A stretch of DNA of 64,000 bases from Polynucleobacter sp. MWH-S4W17 (GCF_018687535.1 NZ_CP061295.1:1488001-1552000), one strand, 5' to 3'; shown: positions 48,502 through 57,836, counted from the stretch's first letter. Notes: generated by a model not told the origin, from the letters alone. Numbers and translations: made by a program.

Positions 48502-49068
48502 CTAACCTTCCAAGGTAAATTGAATAGGTGTCTGAAAGCATTGCAAAGAAACCTGAGCAGGGGCTATTGCAATTGGCGCAAATCTCCACCGAGTCAAAGC
48601 CTTGATGGCTGAGCGATCCAAACCCTGAAAGCCTGAGCTTTGGGTGATACCAACCTCTTGCACAAGGCCTTGCTCACTTACACATAATCTTGCAATGACC
48701 AAACCCTGTTCCTTAAGCTGTCTGCTGGCTAAGGGGTAATGGGGTTTGGGGCTGTATATAGCCTGTCTAGCCGTGCCTACTGCCAGACGTCCAGCCTCCT
48801 TACTATCACTATGCGCATGGGACTCATTTACAGCACTGGAACTATCGCTCTCACTGCTAGAAGATGTATTGATTTGGGGTGCGGCCAGGGATTTTTTCTG
48901 CTGAGATGACAAGGTACTTTTGCCTACTAGATTTACCATCAAAAAATCTGGAGCGGATGATTTTGACCCCGCAAATGGTCCCGATAAAAGTATCAATAGT
49001 GCTAATACATGAGAGAAAGTTACCCCCGAAATTAGCAATATGTTTCTAGACAATGCACCAGAAAGCAA
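48502..49068 (-). CDS. TonB family energy transducer
   Basis: This is a 188-residue TonB protein that links the proton motive force at the inner membrane to outer-membrane receptors. It has one N-terminal helix (about 12-30), a Ser-rich periplasmic linker with a short His-rich patch (ESHAHSD), and the TonB C-terminal domain (PHYPLASRQLKEQGLV near 110-125, SSGFQGLDRSAIKALTRWRFAP near 143-164). The start is TTG at 49068 with AAGGG 6 bases before it; no ATG fits. No ExbB/ExbD genes are in this window. Its partner receptor gene follows. Confidence 0.85.
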   Translation of the reverse strand: MLSGALSRNILLISGVTFSHVLALLILLSGPFAGSKSSAPDFLMVNLVGKSTLSSQQKKSLAAPQINTSSSSESDSSSAVNESHAHSDSKEAGRLAVGTARQAIYSPKPHYPLASRQLKEQGLVIARLCVSEQGLVQEVGITQSSGFQGLDRSAIKALTRWRFAPIAIAPAQVSLQCFQTPIQFTLEG

Positions 49069-49104
49069 ATGGCACCCTTAAAAAATGAATGAGAGAAACT
49101 ATAT

Positions 49105-49135
49105 TTAACTTACCGAAAAATGTGTAGTAAGTTAA
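49105..49135 (-). promoter_or_regulatory. perfect inverted repeat upstream of tonB (candidate operator)
   Basis: TTAACTTAC (49105-49113) and GTAAGTTAA (49127-49135) form a perfect 9-bp inverted repeat with a 13-base spacer, 37-67 bp before the tonB start. The half site within tagtaagttaa is repeated exactly upstream of the receptor gene. Two arms about 22 bp centre to centre would suit a dimeric regulator. Confidence 0.5.
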
Positions 49136-49226
49136 CTACTACTCTCAATGATTTTAAGGATGATGTAGTGGATTAACAACCATGATCCCAATGGGGGCGG
49201 TGCTTGTAGGGCTATTTAATGTGGTA

Positions 49227-50399
49227 CTACTTTTGGGTTAATCGCCACAGTGAAGTGACTTCTTTAGATCTCGCTGCATACAATGCATCCGCTCTATCAA
49301 ATGCCTTGTTGTGCGTTGGCTTGGTATCTAAATGCGCAATCACCTTCAAGCCCGCTTGATCAATCCAATTCAGAAACTCTTCTCTTGCTCTCAAGCCTAA
49401 GTGCTCTGCTAAGTCAGAAAGAATGAGCCAACCCTCACCATTTGGTAGCAAATGATCTTTCAACCCACTCAAGAAACCCTTCAGCATCTGACTCTCAGGG
49501 TCATACACCGCATGCTCTAGCGAGGAGCTTGGTCTGGCTGGAAGCCAGGGTGGATTACAAACAATAAGCGCAGCTTTTGGTTCGGGGAAAAGATTGGTTT
49601 GATGAATTTCAATTTGAGAATTCAAGCCTAAGTGGTCAATATTTTCTTTCGCGCAAGCAATCGCTCGATCACTTAGATCGGTCGCAATAATCCTCTGAAC
49701 ATCTCGCAGAGCCAAAATAATCGCCAACACTCCAGTACCCGTCCCAATATCAAAAGCAATGGAGCTATTTTTTATTGCTTCTGGTAAGGGGGCTTTCAAC
49801 ACCAAGTCAATATATTCACTGCGCACTGGAGAGAAAACACCGTAGTGCGGATGAATGCGAACCTCTTCATCATCCCTAGTCAGAACTTGAACACCTGTCT
49901 TGCGCCACTCATGAGCGCTAATAACGCCAAGCAACTCACGCAAAGAAATTACATAGGAAGTTTCTTGTGTTCCATAAGCCTCATGGCAAGCCTGCGCTAT
50001 ATCTCGGGCGCGTCTCAAAGGTATCGTATGGTCAGCATTCACATGGATGAGAACCATACCCAAAATACGTGCGCGCTGAGATTGGGTGAGACGATGTAGA
50101 TTAAATGTATCCAAGGGACTTTTGATTTTCTCTTTGGAAACTCTGTCAGCTCTAGTGGACTTCTTGGAGGGCTTATCTACCCTTCTTACCAAAGCCTGTA
50201 AGAGTTGCCGCGCATTCTGAAAATCGCCCTTGTAAAGCATCGCAGTGCCTTCACAAGCCAAGCGATAAGCAATGTCAGCGGTCAGCGTGTCATCAGCGAT
50301 CTGAATCTTTTTATGCGGCGCAATGCCATTTTCAGAATGCCAATGAGCGGAACAGATTTGTCCGCCCTCTTCCCATTGAAGGGTTGCTGATTGAGTCAC
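49227..50399 (-). CDS. class I SAM-dependent methyltransferase (NPPW, amino-methylating type)
   Basis: This 390-residue protein has a poorly conserved N domain (about 1-190) and a C-terminal Rossmann methyltransferase domain. The SAM site is FDIGTGTGVLAIILA near 216-230, and NPPW near 284-287 is the motif of enzymes that methylate exocyclic or side-chain amines (PrmB, HemK, RsmC types). The exact substrate, RNA or protein, is unknown. Start codon GTG directly follows the pirin stop codon, so it is the last gene of a coupled run. Confidence 0.82.
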   Translation of the reverse strand: MTQSATLQWEEGGQICSAHWHSENGIAPHKKIQIADDTLTADIAYRLACEGTAMLYKGDFQNARQLLQALVRRVDKPSKKSTRADRVSKEKIKSPLDTFNLHRLTQSQRARILGMVLIHVNADHTIPLRRARDIAQACHEAYGTQETSYVISLRELLGVISAHEWRKTGVQVLTRDDEEVRIHPHYGVFSPVRSEYIDLVLKAPLPEAIKNSSIAFDIGTGTGVLAIILALRDVQRIIATDLSDRAIACAKENIDHLGLNSQIEIHQTNLFPEPKAALIVCNPPWLPARPSSSLEHAVYDPESQMLKGFLSGLKDHLLPNGEGWLILSDLAEHLGLRAREEFLNWIDQAGLKVIAHLDTKPTHNKAFDRADALYAARSKEVTSLWRLTQK

Positions 50400-51254
50400 C
50401 TAGGAAACCACAAACCGATTGTTTTGATAATCATCTATGGCCTGTTCAATTTCAGCACGAGTATTCATCACAAAAGGGCCGTACTGAACGATGGGTTCAT
50501 GTATGGGTATAGCTGCCAGAACAATAAATTGCGCGCCTACAGATCCTGTTCTCGCTTTGAAAAGATCTCCGTCACCAAGAACAATAGCCGCCTGCTTTGG
50601 GGCAGGCATCATTGGCCCACCTAATTCAAGCTCACCTACATATACATAAATAAATGCATTGAGTTCTTTTGGAATGCGTTGCTCAAACTCTGCGTTGGGT
50701 GGTAAATGCACATCTAAAAATAGAGGTGCAGTAGTAATTCCCTGAATCGGACCTTGAACTGCTTTACCACCATCTTCATATGCGCCCGCAATGACCTTTA
50801 CTGAGCCGCTATTTGCCAAAGCGATCTTCGGAATATCCGCAACCTGAATATCTTTATAGCCAGCCGGCTTCATCTTTTCTTTGGCGGGCAAGTTAATCCG
50901 CAACTGAAAGCCGCGCATGGCGCCACTCACTTGCTGCGGCATCTCTGAATGAATAATGCCGCGCCCTGCCGTCATCCACTGTACGCCACCAGTTTTCAGG
51001 TATCCCTGATTTCCTAAATGATCTTCATGCAACATGTGGCCCTCTAGCATATAGGTCACCGTCTCAAAACCCCGATGGGGATGGGCTGGAAAGCCTGCCA
51101 CATAATCATTTGGATCATTGGAGGAAAACTCATCGAGCATCAAGAAAGGGTCTAACCTGACTTGATTTTGACCGCCCAGACTACGGCGCAATTTCACACC
51201 CGCACCATCAGAGGTAGCAATGCCAGGAATAATGGTTTGGATGTTGCGGATCAT
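50400..51254 (-). CDS. pirin family protein
   Basis: This is a 284-residue bicupin protein of the pirin family (some members are quercetin 2,3-dioxygenases or redox sensors). The iron-site signature GFPAHPHRGFETVTYMLEG near 54-72, with His and Glu ligands, and HSEMPQQ near 102-108 are present. The C-terminal cupin is shorter. It lies 41 bp after the CMD gene and abuts the methyltransferase gene. Substrate unknown. Confidence 0.9.
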   Translation of the reverse strand: MIRNIQTIIPGIATSDGAGVKLRRSLGGQNQVRLDPFLMLDEFSSNDPNDYVAGFPAHPHRGFETVTYMLEGHMLHEDHLGNQGYLKTGGVQWMTAGRGIIHSEMPQQVSGAMRGFQLRINLPAKEKMKPAGYKDIQVADIPKIALANSGSVKVIAGAYEDGGKAVQGPIQGITTAPLFLDVHLPPNAEFEQRIPKELNAFIYVYVGELELGGPMMPAPKQAAIVLGDGDLFKARTGSVGAQFIVLAAIPIHEPIVQYGPFVMNTRAEIEQAIDDYQNNRFVVS

Positions 51255-51295
51255 ATTGATGAATGCTTCGACTTGGCTTTGGCTAAGTTTTAACT

Positions 51296-51847
51296 TTAAG
51301 CCGGAGGATGATCTTCAGGATTAACGTCGAGCGCTATCAGGAAGCGGGAGACCATGTTGTAAGCGGCGATTACCGTGACTAATTCCACGGTATCCGTACT
51401 TCCCAGAGCCCTTTGTAAGCGCTTCATTAATTCAGGATCCACTTTGATATTGCGCGTCATCTGAAAAGTGAGTTCAGCGGCATCGTTTTCCACCGGGGAG
51501 TACAGATCTTTTGGGAAATTCGGCTGTCCAATAAGTCGTAAGCCTTGGACCTGCTCCTCTGTCCCGCCCGCCTTCTTAAAAGGTGGCGCATGGTGAAAGA
51601 ATTCATATTCAGCACCATTCAAGACGGCTACGCCACACATGGCCAACTCACGCAATTTCGGATCCAAAGAGAGGTTATTCCGAATCTCACCAATAAAGTG
51701 ATTCCAGCCCTCTGCAATTGGAATGCTATGCAAGAGCATGCGATCTAAATTAATAAACTGACCGCCTCGTCTTTTGCGAATTGCAGCAACCAACTCTGCT
51801 GGCTCCGCTAAATCCATTGGCTGATACGGAATTAAACGTTCTGACAT
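51296..51847 (-). CDS. carboxymuconolactone decarboxylase family protein
   Basis: This 183-residue protein is of the CMD/AhpD-like helical family. The core is LRELAMCGVAVLNGAEYEFFHHAP near 66-89. The CxxC of peroxidase-type AhpD is replaced by EYEFFHH, so it is not a thiol peroxidase of that kind; decarboxylase or other chemistry is possible. It follows a Bug binding-protein gene by about 35 bp, a pairing often seen in Burkholderiales. Confidence 0.82.
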   Translation of the reverse strand: MSERLIPYQPMDLAEPAELVAAIRKRRGGQFINLDRMLLHSIPIAEGWNHFIGEIRNNLSLDPKLRELAMCGVAVLNGAEYEFFHHAPPFKKAGGTEEQVQGLRLIGQPNFPKDLYSPVENDAAELTFQMTRNIKVDPELMKRLQRALGSTDTVELVTVIAAYNMVSRFLIALDVNPEDHPPA

Positions 51848-51882
51848 ACTTACCTTTTATTAATACTGCTTATCAACAACTC

Positions 51883-52896
51883 TTACTGAGCAGTTTCTTT
51901 AATATTGTTTTCAATGACAAACTTGCCCCAAATACCCATTTGCTTGCCGATAAAGTCTTGTGCAGCAACAGGGGTGCCCCCAATAATTTGGATGCCTTGC
52001 ATTTTGAACTTCTCAGCAACTGCAGGCGTCTTTAAGGCTTTATTTAATGCCTTGTTCATTGCATCGATCACTGCCGGAGATGTTTTACCAGGGGCCAATA
52101 CCGCCCACCAAGCTGGCGCACTAAAGCCTGGGAACCCGCTCTCAGAAATCGTCGGCACATTAGGCAAGGATGTTGAACGCTTGGCAGTTGTAATCACTAG
52201 CGGAATAACTCCACCGTTATCAATATGAGGCTTCACTAAAAATTCTGAGCCAACAGCTAACTCTACTTGACCACCCAAAGCATCTTGCATTAAAGGACCA
52301 CCACCACGATAAGGGATGTGATTCCAATCAAAGCCCGCTTGTTTTGCAAGACGTGCCATTGCTAGATGACCCAAGCTACCAATCCCAATTGAACCGTAAC
52401 TAAATTGCTTACCTGTCTTGGAAAGATCTACCAATTGTTTAAAGCTAGTGATGCCAGATTTTTTGCTTGCAACTAACACCATGGGAGATGTGCCAACCAA
52501 AATCACGGGAGCAATATCTTTAATCGTGTCATAGGGGAGTTTGTCTTTGAGGCTAGGGTTAACGCCGTGGGTATCAAATACCACTGCAAAGGTGTAGCCA
52601 TCCGGATCGGACCGAGTCATTGCGGAGGTACCAATTACACCAGAGGCGCCACCAACGTTTTCCACAATCACGTTTTGCTTCAACTCTGCTTGCAAAGCAG
52701 GTGCCAATATACGTGCAACCTGGTCAACTGAGCCACCTGGCGGAAAGACCGCAATTAAACGAATTGGCTTTTGGGTGGGCCATGTGCCAACACCCGCATT
52801 TTGTGCCAAAGCAACACCGCTTACTCCTAAGGCCATCAAAGTGCCTAAGAGGCTGTTTTTAAAGGCTTTTTTAGCCATTTTTGCTAATTTCAGCAT
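51883..52896 (-). CDS. Bug/TctC-type tripartite tricarboxylate transporter binding protein
   Basis: This is a periplasmic solute-binding protein of the Bug family, which binds carboxylated compounds. The mature protein begins after VALAQ (near 32) and has the signature PTQKPIRLIAVFPPGGSVDQVAR near 38-60, DGYTFAVVFDTHGVNPSL and PYRGGGPLMQDALGGQVEL. The ATG at 52896 is chosen because GGAG precedes it by 9 bases; an upstream TTG-type start is less likely. No TctA/TctB permease is nearby. It heads the CMD-pirin-methyltransferase run. Confidence 0.9.
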   Translation of the reverse strand: MLKLAKMAKKAFKNSLLGTLMALGVSGVALAQNAGVGTWPTQKPIRLIAVFPPGGSVDQVARILAPALQAELKQNVIVENVGGASGVIGTSAMTRSDPDGYTFAVVFDTHGVNPSLKDKLPYDTIKDIAPVILVGTSPMVLVASKKSGITSFKQLVDLSKTGKQFSYGSIGIGSLGHLAMARLAKQAGFDWNHIPYRGGGPLMQDALGGQVELAVGSEFLVKPHIDNGGVIPLVITTAKRSTSLPNVPTISESGFPGFSAPAWWAVLAPGKTSPAVIDAMNKALNKALKTPAVAEKFKMQGIQIIGGTPVAAQDFIGKQMGIWGKFVIENNIKETAQ

Positions 52897-52985
52897 GGAT
52901 TTTGTCTCCTTTGAATAAGACCTCAAGATTAACACCCCCTTAGCCTATTTGCTCGATAATGCTGTTGTAGCCCAGTGAGAGAAAA

Positions 52986-53762
52986 ATGAAGTCGATTCTA
53001 AATATTGCCGCCTATTTATTTGTCAGCCTAGACGGCTTGCCAGAGCTGCGCGCCAAAATGCTGGATGAATGCAATGCCCGCCAACTGAAGGGGACCATTC
53101 TATTGACTGGTGAAGGCATCAACATGTTCCTTGCCGGCAAAACGGATGAGTTACGTGGTTTTCTGGATTGGCTCCGCACCGATCCCCGCTTTGCCCCACT
53201 TCAAGCAAAAGAAAGCTGGTCTGAGGATCAGCCCTTTAAGAAGATGTTGATCAAGCTCAAAAATGAAATTATTCGCATGAATCACCCAGCGATTCGTCCT
53301 GAGGAAGGTCGTGCTAATTTCATTAGCCCCAAAAAACTACAGGAGTGGTTAGATCGCGGTACTGACGATCTAGGTCGCCCTGTAGTGATGGTTGATACCC
53401 GCAACGCCTTTGAGGTCGACTACGGCACTTTTGAGAATGCACTGCATTTCAATATTGAAAAGTTTACTGAGTTTCCAGCAGCAATTTCTGCACATAAAGA
53501 TGATTTAGCCAATAAGACGCTGGTCAGCTTTTGTACGGGCGGTATTCGCTGTGAAAAATCTGGCTTATATATGCGGGAAATTGGCATGGAGCACAGCTAC
53601 CAGCTAGAAGGCGGTATTTTGAAATATTTCGAGGAGGTGGGCTCCGCTCATTACCAAGGCAGCTGCTTTGTCTTTGATGAACGTGAGGCGCTGGAGCCAA
53701 ACCTAGACTCCATTCCCGTAGAGCACTCAATTCGAAAGAAACTCAAAGCCAGCCAAGCCTGA
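52986..53762 (+). CDS. trhO: tRNA uridine 5-hydroxylase TrhO (YceA family)
   Basis: TrhO uses prephenate-independent, oxygen-dependent chemistry to make 5-hydroxyuridine at tRNA position 34. The 258-residue protein has an N-terminal acylphosphatase-like domain (ILLTGEGINMFLAG near 38-51) and a rhodanese-like domain with the active loop CTGGIRCEK starting at Cys183. DTRNAFEVDYGTF near 137-149 is also typical. It is divergent from the Bug gene on the minus strand. Confidence 0.92.
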   Translation: MKSILNIAAYLFVSLDGLPELRAKMLDECNARQLKGTILLTGEGINMFLAGKTDELRGFLDWLRTDPRFAPLQAKESWSEDQPFKKMLIKLKNEIIRMNHPAIRPEEGRANFISPKKLQEWLDRGTDDLGRPVVMVDTRNAFEVDYGTFENALHFNIEKFTEFPAAISAHKDDLANKTLVSFCTGGIRCEKSGLYMREIGMEHSYQLEGGILKYFEEVGSAHYQGSCFVFDEREALEPNLDSIPVEHSIRKKLKASQA

Positions 53763-53838
53763 GCAGGGCTAACACTACCAATAGTAAAATAACTTGGCTG
53801 TACAAAATTAACTTATAACAATAATTCGGACTCGAGAC

Positions 53839-54843
53839 ATGTCTAATACGATCAATCGGCAAAAGCCGATTTTTTTGTCATCCCTTCTCTTTGCTTTTTT
53901 GGGATTGGCATTCCATTTCAATGCGCAGGCGCAAAGTGCAGCAACAGCCTACCCCACTAAACCTATCAAACTGATTGCACCAGTAGCTGCCGGTGGTGGA
54001 CTAGACAATATTGCGCGCGCAGTTGCGGAAAAACTATCTCGATCCATTGGTCAAACAGTGGTTGTAGAAAATATGGGGGGTGGTGGCGGATCCATTGCCT
54101 CACAAGCAACCGCTAAAGCACCAGCTGATGGCTACACGCTGATGATTGCTTATGTAGGAACACACGGCACTAACCCTGCTGTCCGCAAACTACCTTACGA
54201 CGCCATTAAAGATTTCACACCGATTGGCATGATTGGTGCAACACCTAACGTACTCATTATCAATCCTGATCTACCAATCAAGAATTTCAAAGAGTTTGTA
54301 GATTACGCCAAGAAGAATCCTGCCAAGTTAAGTTATGGATCTGCTGGTCCAGGCACTCTGACACATCTCGGCATGGAGCAACTAAAGCTAGCAGCTGGAA
54401 TATTTATGGTGCATGTGCCTTATCGTGGCGTAGGTCCTGCTTACACGGATCTACTTGCCGGACAGACCCAGGCAATGTTCCCAACCTTATTTGCCGCCCT
54501 CCCTTATATCAACACCAATCGTGTTCGTGGTCTTGCTGTGACTGGTGCTAAACGCAGTACTGCAGCCCCCAATATCCCAACCTTTAAAGAATTGGGATTT
54601 AACGGCTTTGATGGTCAACAGTGGTACGGACTGGTGGGCCCAGCTAATCTGCCACCGGCCATTGTTGCCAAGCTCAATACCGAACTCAATAAAGTATTGG
54701 CGCTACCAGACTTCTCAGAAAAAATGACGAGTGAGGCGATGACTTTAATGCCCATGACGCCCCCTCAATTTACCAATTACATCAAAGAAGATATTGCACG
54801 CTGGGCTAAGGTTGCCAAAGACCGCAATATTGAAATCGATTGA
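53839..54843 (+). CDS. Bug/TctC-type binding protein (first of organic-acid cluster)
   Basis: This 334-residue periplasmic binding protein has a signal peptide ending FNAQAQ near 32, then the Bug signature YPTKPIKLIAPVAAGGGLDNIARAVAE near 38-64, DGYTLMIAYVGTHGTNPA and PYRGVGPAYTDLLAGQTQAMF near 195-215. It is first in a plus-strand run with MmgE/PrpD, a 2-hydroxyacid dehydrogenase, split ChrA and another Bug gene, so it probably captures the compound that this cluster handles. Confidence 0.9.
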   Translation: MSNTINRQKPIFLSSLLFAFLGLAFHFNAQAQSAATAYPTKPIKLIAPVAAGGGLDNIARAVAEKLSRSIGQTVVVENMGGGGGSIASQATAKAPADGYTLMIAYVGTHGTNPAVRKLPYDAIKDFTPIGMIGATPNVLIINPDLPIKNFKEFVDYAKKNPAKLSYGSAGPGTLTHLGMEQLKLAAGIFMVHVPYRGVGPAYTDLLAGQTQAMFPTLFAALPYINTNRVRGLAVTGAKRSTAAPNIPTFKELGFNGFDGQQWYGLVGPANLPPAIVAKLNTELNKVLALPDFSEKMTSEAMTLMPMTPPQFTNYIKEDIARWAKVAKDRNIEID

Positions 54844-54898
54844 TTTTTCAACCTTCCCTTCTTTAAAAAATATTCATACTTATTCATAGGAAATTGAT

Positions 54899-56272
54899 AT
54901 GTCTCACGCTATTGCTGCAGCAGCCGATCTCAATGCACCACCAGTCACCAAAATTTTGGCAGAGTTTGTTAATACTCACCCAAGCCAAGGATGGACTCCA
55001 GAGGTTGAGCACGAAGCGCATCGTACATTCTTAAACTGGCTTGGTTGTGCGATTGGCGCAGCCAATCATGAGAGCGTTGAATCGTCTTTAGCCGCTATTC
55101 GTGAATTTCAGCCAGCCCCACAAGCCAGCATTCTCGGTCGCAAAGATAAAGTAGATATGGGTGGAGCGGCTTTGATTAATGGTATTAGCTCACATACTTT
55201 TGACTTTGACGATACCCACCTCAAAACCGTGATTCATCCAGCTGGCCCAGTGGCTTCTGCAATCCTAGCCTTAGGCGAACACATTGGTGCCAATGGTCGC
55301 CAAATGATTGACTCTCTTGTTCTAGGCATTGATGTTGCCTGTCGAGTCGGTAATGCAATGTATCCAGATCACTACCATCGTGGCTGGCATATCACTGGCT
55401 CCACAGGGATGTTGGGTTCTGCTGCTGCATGTTCACGCTTAATGAGTCTTGATCTGCAAAAAACAACTATGGCTCTGGGTATTGCTGCCTCACAACCGGT
55501 TGGTATGCGCGAGCAATTTGGCACGATGACCAAACCCTTTCATCCGGGTGGCGCTGCACGTGCAGGTCAACTTTCTGCGTTGTTGGCAAAACATGGTTTT
55601 ACTGCAAGCTCTAAAGCGCTTGAAGCGGGTCGTGGCTATATGCAAACCGTTTCTACTAAGTGTGACTGGTCAGAAATTGATCGTGCCCTTGGAAAATCTT
55701 TTGAGATTTCCCTAAATACCTATAAACCTTTTGCTTGCGGAATTGTGATTCACCCAGCCATTGATGCTTGCGCCCAATTACGCGCCCAAGGTGTCAAGGC
55801 AGAAGAGGTTGAACGCATTGAGTTGCGTGTTCACCCACTGGTACTGGAATTAACTGGCAAGAAAACACCTAAGGATGGACTGGAAGGCAAGTTCAGTGTG
55901 TATCACGGCTGTGCTGTAGGCTTGATGTTTGGTCAAGCAGGTGAAGGTGAATATGCAGATGACATCGTTAACCGTCCTGACGTTGTAGCTTTGCGCGCTA
56001 AGGTGAATGCGACTACCGATACTTCTATTAGTGAAGCATCTGTGGACGTTAAAGCCTTCCTTAAGGATGGCAAAGAAGTGCATATTTTCGTAAAGAATGC
56101 GATTGGTTCAGTAGAAAACCCAATGAGCGATGCAAACTTGGAGCAAAAATTTACAAGCTTGGCCGAGCCAGTGATTGGAAATGAGAAAACCCGTCAACTG
56201 ATTTCCGCACTCTGGAAGTTAGGACAAGCGCCAGACCTCAAGCAAATCTTAAGCCTTTGCACTCCAGACTAA
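54899..56272 (+). CDS. MmgE/PrpD family protein
   Basis: This is a 457-residue protein of the MmgE/PrpD superfamily, whose members include 2-methylcitrate dehydratase, cis-aconitate decarboxylase and iminodisuccinate epimerase. Features are ISSHTFDFDDTHLKTVIHPAG near 97-117, HYHRGWHITGSTGMLGSAAA near 157-176, KPFHPGGAARAG near 212-223 and the later KPFACGIVIHPAID. The substrate is likely a di- or tricarboxylate. It is the core enzyme of this cluster, between Bug and a dehydrogenase. Confidence 0.9.
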   Translation: MSHAIAAAADLNAPPVTKILAEFVNTHPSQGWTPEVEHEAHRTFLNWLGCAIGAANHESVESSLAAIREFQPAPQASILGRKDKVDMGGAALINGISSHTFDFDDTHLKTVIHPAGPVASAILALGEHIGANGRQMIDSLVLGIDVACRVGNAMYPDHYHRGWHITGSTGMLGSAAACSRLMSLDLQKTTMALGIAASQPVGMREQFGTMTKPFHPGGAARAGQLSALLAKHGFTASSKALEAGRGYMQTVSTKCDWSEIDRALGKSFEISLNTYKPFACGIVIHPAIDACAQLRAQGVKAEEVERIELRVHPLVLELTGKKTPKDGLEGKFSVYHGCAVGLMFGQAGEGEYADDIVNRPDVVALRAKVNATTDTSISEASVDVKAFLKDGKEVHIFVKNAIGSVENPMSDANLEQKFTSLAEPVIGNEKTRQLISALWKLGQAPDLKQILSLCTPD

Positions 56273-56295
56273 TTTCAACTGAAAGTTTTTTATCC

Positions 56296-57273
56296 ATGGC
56301 TTCATTACCGAACATCGTTATTCTTGGGGATTATGAGCGCGCTCTACGTCGCTTCTCTAACTGGGATAAGTTAGATCAACAAGCTAAGCTCACCATCTAC
56401 CATGAGCCTTTGCGTGATGAAGCCTTATATGAAGCAGTAAAAGATGCCGACGCAATTGCTATCGTAAGAGATCGCTCGCCCTTCAATGAGGCGATGATCG
56501 CGCGCTTACCAAAGCTCAAGTTTTTAATGTTTACTGGCGAACGCAATGGCACTCTTGAGGCGCCGGCCTTGGTTTCAAGAAACATTCCCATGGCTTGCAC
56601 ACCCGGTGGACCCTCCAAAGAAACTACCGCTGAGCTTACTTGGGCTTTGATTCTGGGTGCATCTAAGCGTCTGGTTGAAGAAAATAAACTGATTGCCTCT
56701 GGTGGCTGGCGCGATGCATTCTCTCTCCTGCCAATGCTTTCTGGCGAACGCTTAGGCATCATGGGTTTAGGCGCTATTGGCAGTCGTGTGGCGCGCGTTG
56801 GCGCCGCCTTTGGTATGGAGGTTGTAGCCTGGAGCCCGCGCATGACCCCAGAACGTGCAGCCGCTGAAAATGCAAAAGCCGTTAGCTTGGATGAGTTACT
56901 CAAAACCTCCAAAGTGGTATCCATGCATTTAGTAGCAGGTCCCGGAACTAAAGGATTGATTAGCGCCGATCAATTAGCACTCATGCGCGTAGATTCGATT
57001 CTGATCAATACCTCACGTGCTGCGCTCATTAATATGCCCGACCTCCAAAAGGCACTTTCCGTGGGTAGACCAGGACAAGCAGCAGTGGATGTATTTGATG
57101 TTGAACCCCTTCCTGAAAAAGATGCACTACGCAATACTCCCAATCTTTTGGTGACGCCTCATTTAGGCTTTATTGCTAAACCAATTTTTGAGGCTTTCTC
57201 AAAAGGCATTACAGAAACTCTCGAAGCATGGTTAGAAAACAAGCCTGTACCGCACCCCTTTAAGCCTCAATAA
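56296..57273 (+). CDS. D-2-hydroxyacid dehydrogenase family protein
   Basis: This 325-residue NAD enzyme interconverts 2-oxo and D-2-hydroxy acids. Rossmann motif GIMGLGAIGSRVARVGAAFG near 153-172; the catalytic Arg is in INTSRAALI near 235-243, Glu in DVFDVEPLP near 264-272 and His in TPHLGFI near 286-292. The open frame runs 39 bases further upstream into the MmgE gene, but the ATG at 56296 matches the family start. It belongs to the organic-acid cluster. Confidence 0.9.
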   Translation: MASLPNIVILGDYERALRRFSNWDKLDQQAKLTIYHEPLRDEALYEAVKDADAIAIVRDRSPFNEAMIARLPKLKFLMFTGERNGTLEAPALVSRNIPMACTPGGPSKETTAELTWALILGASKRLVEENKLIASGGWRDAFSLLPMLSGERLGIMGLGAIGSRVARVGAAFGMEVVAWSPRMTPERAAAENAKAVSLDELLKTSKVVSMHLVAGPGTKGLISADQLALMRVDSILINTSRAALINMPDLQKALSVGRPGQAAVDVFDVEPLPEKDALRNTPNLLVTPHLGFIAKPIFEAFSKGITETLEAWLENKPVPHPFKPQ

Positions 57274-57296
57274 TTTATTTATAAAAAGCGACCTCG

Positions 57297-57836
57297 ATGA
57301 GTAGCCTAACGCCGTCACAGCTATTTATTAGTTTTAGCAAAATTGGTATGTCAGGCTTTGGTGGTGTGCTCCCTTGGGCTAGACGAACCCTAGTGGAGCG
57401 GGACAAAATTCTGACTTCCGAGGAATTTAGTGCCATCCTTGGTATTTGCCAGATCGTTCCAGGCCCCAATATTGTTAACCTCGCTGTTTGCGTTGGCTCT
57501 CGATTTGCGGGAGCAAGAGGGGCAGCAGCTGCAGTTCTTGGTCTGACCCTCGGACCAATTGCCATTGTGCTGTTACTCGCCATACTCTATCAACACTACA
57601 GCTATTTGGATACAGTAAAAGGACTATTGCGGGGCATCTCTGCAGTAGGCGTAGGTCTCATCGCTTCAACTGGTTTCAAGATGCTACGCGATGAGTTTCG
57701 CTTTCCTCTGATGCTGCTAGTAGTGGTCATCACCATCTGTGCAGTTACCTACTTTCATGTCGGTCTGGGTTGGGTTGTGCTTGCTGTTTTACCGCTGGCA
57801 CTGTTCTTGGCACGTAAGAAAGCGCTTAGTTCATGA
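57297..57836 (+). CDS. chromate transporter family protein, N-type half
   Basis: This is one half (179 residues) of a split ChrA-family transporter, in which two short homologous proteins with opposite topology form the unit. It has FISFSKIGMSGFGGVLPWARRTLVE near 11-35 and GICQIVPGPNIVNLAVCVG near 49-67, the duplicated ChrA signature. Five to six membrane helices are expected. The stop overlaps the start of the second half (ATGA). Its place among organic-acid genes makes chromate an uncertain substrate. Confidence 0.85.
   Translation: MSSLTPSQLFISFSKIGMSGFGGVLPWARRTLVERDKILTSEEFSAILGICQIVPGPNIVNLAVCVGSRFAGARGAAAAVLGLTLGPIAIVLLLAILYQHYSYLDTVKGLLRGISAVGVGLIASTGFKMLRDEFRFPLMLLVVVITICAVTYFHVGLGWVVLAVLPLALFLARKKALSS

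Noticed and set aside
49182..49241. A 19-codon plus-strand ORF (MIPMGAVLVGLFNVVLLLG) after the tonB promoter region
   Set aside because: It has no ribosome site (attaacaacc before ATG) and its end overlaps the methyltransferase gene. Hydrophobic short ORFs arise easily by chance.
56397..56924. A 175-codon minus-strand ORF inside the hydroxyacid dehydrogenase gene
   Set aside because: It is a shadow of a clear dehydrogenase gene on the other strand with conserved catalytic motifs; the antisense product looks like low-complexity reverse translation.
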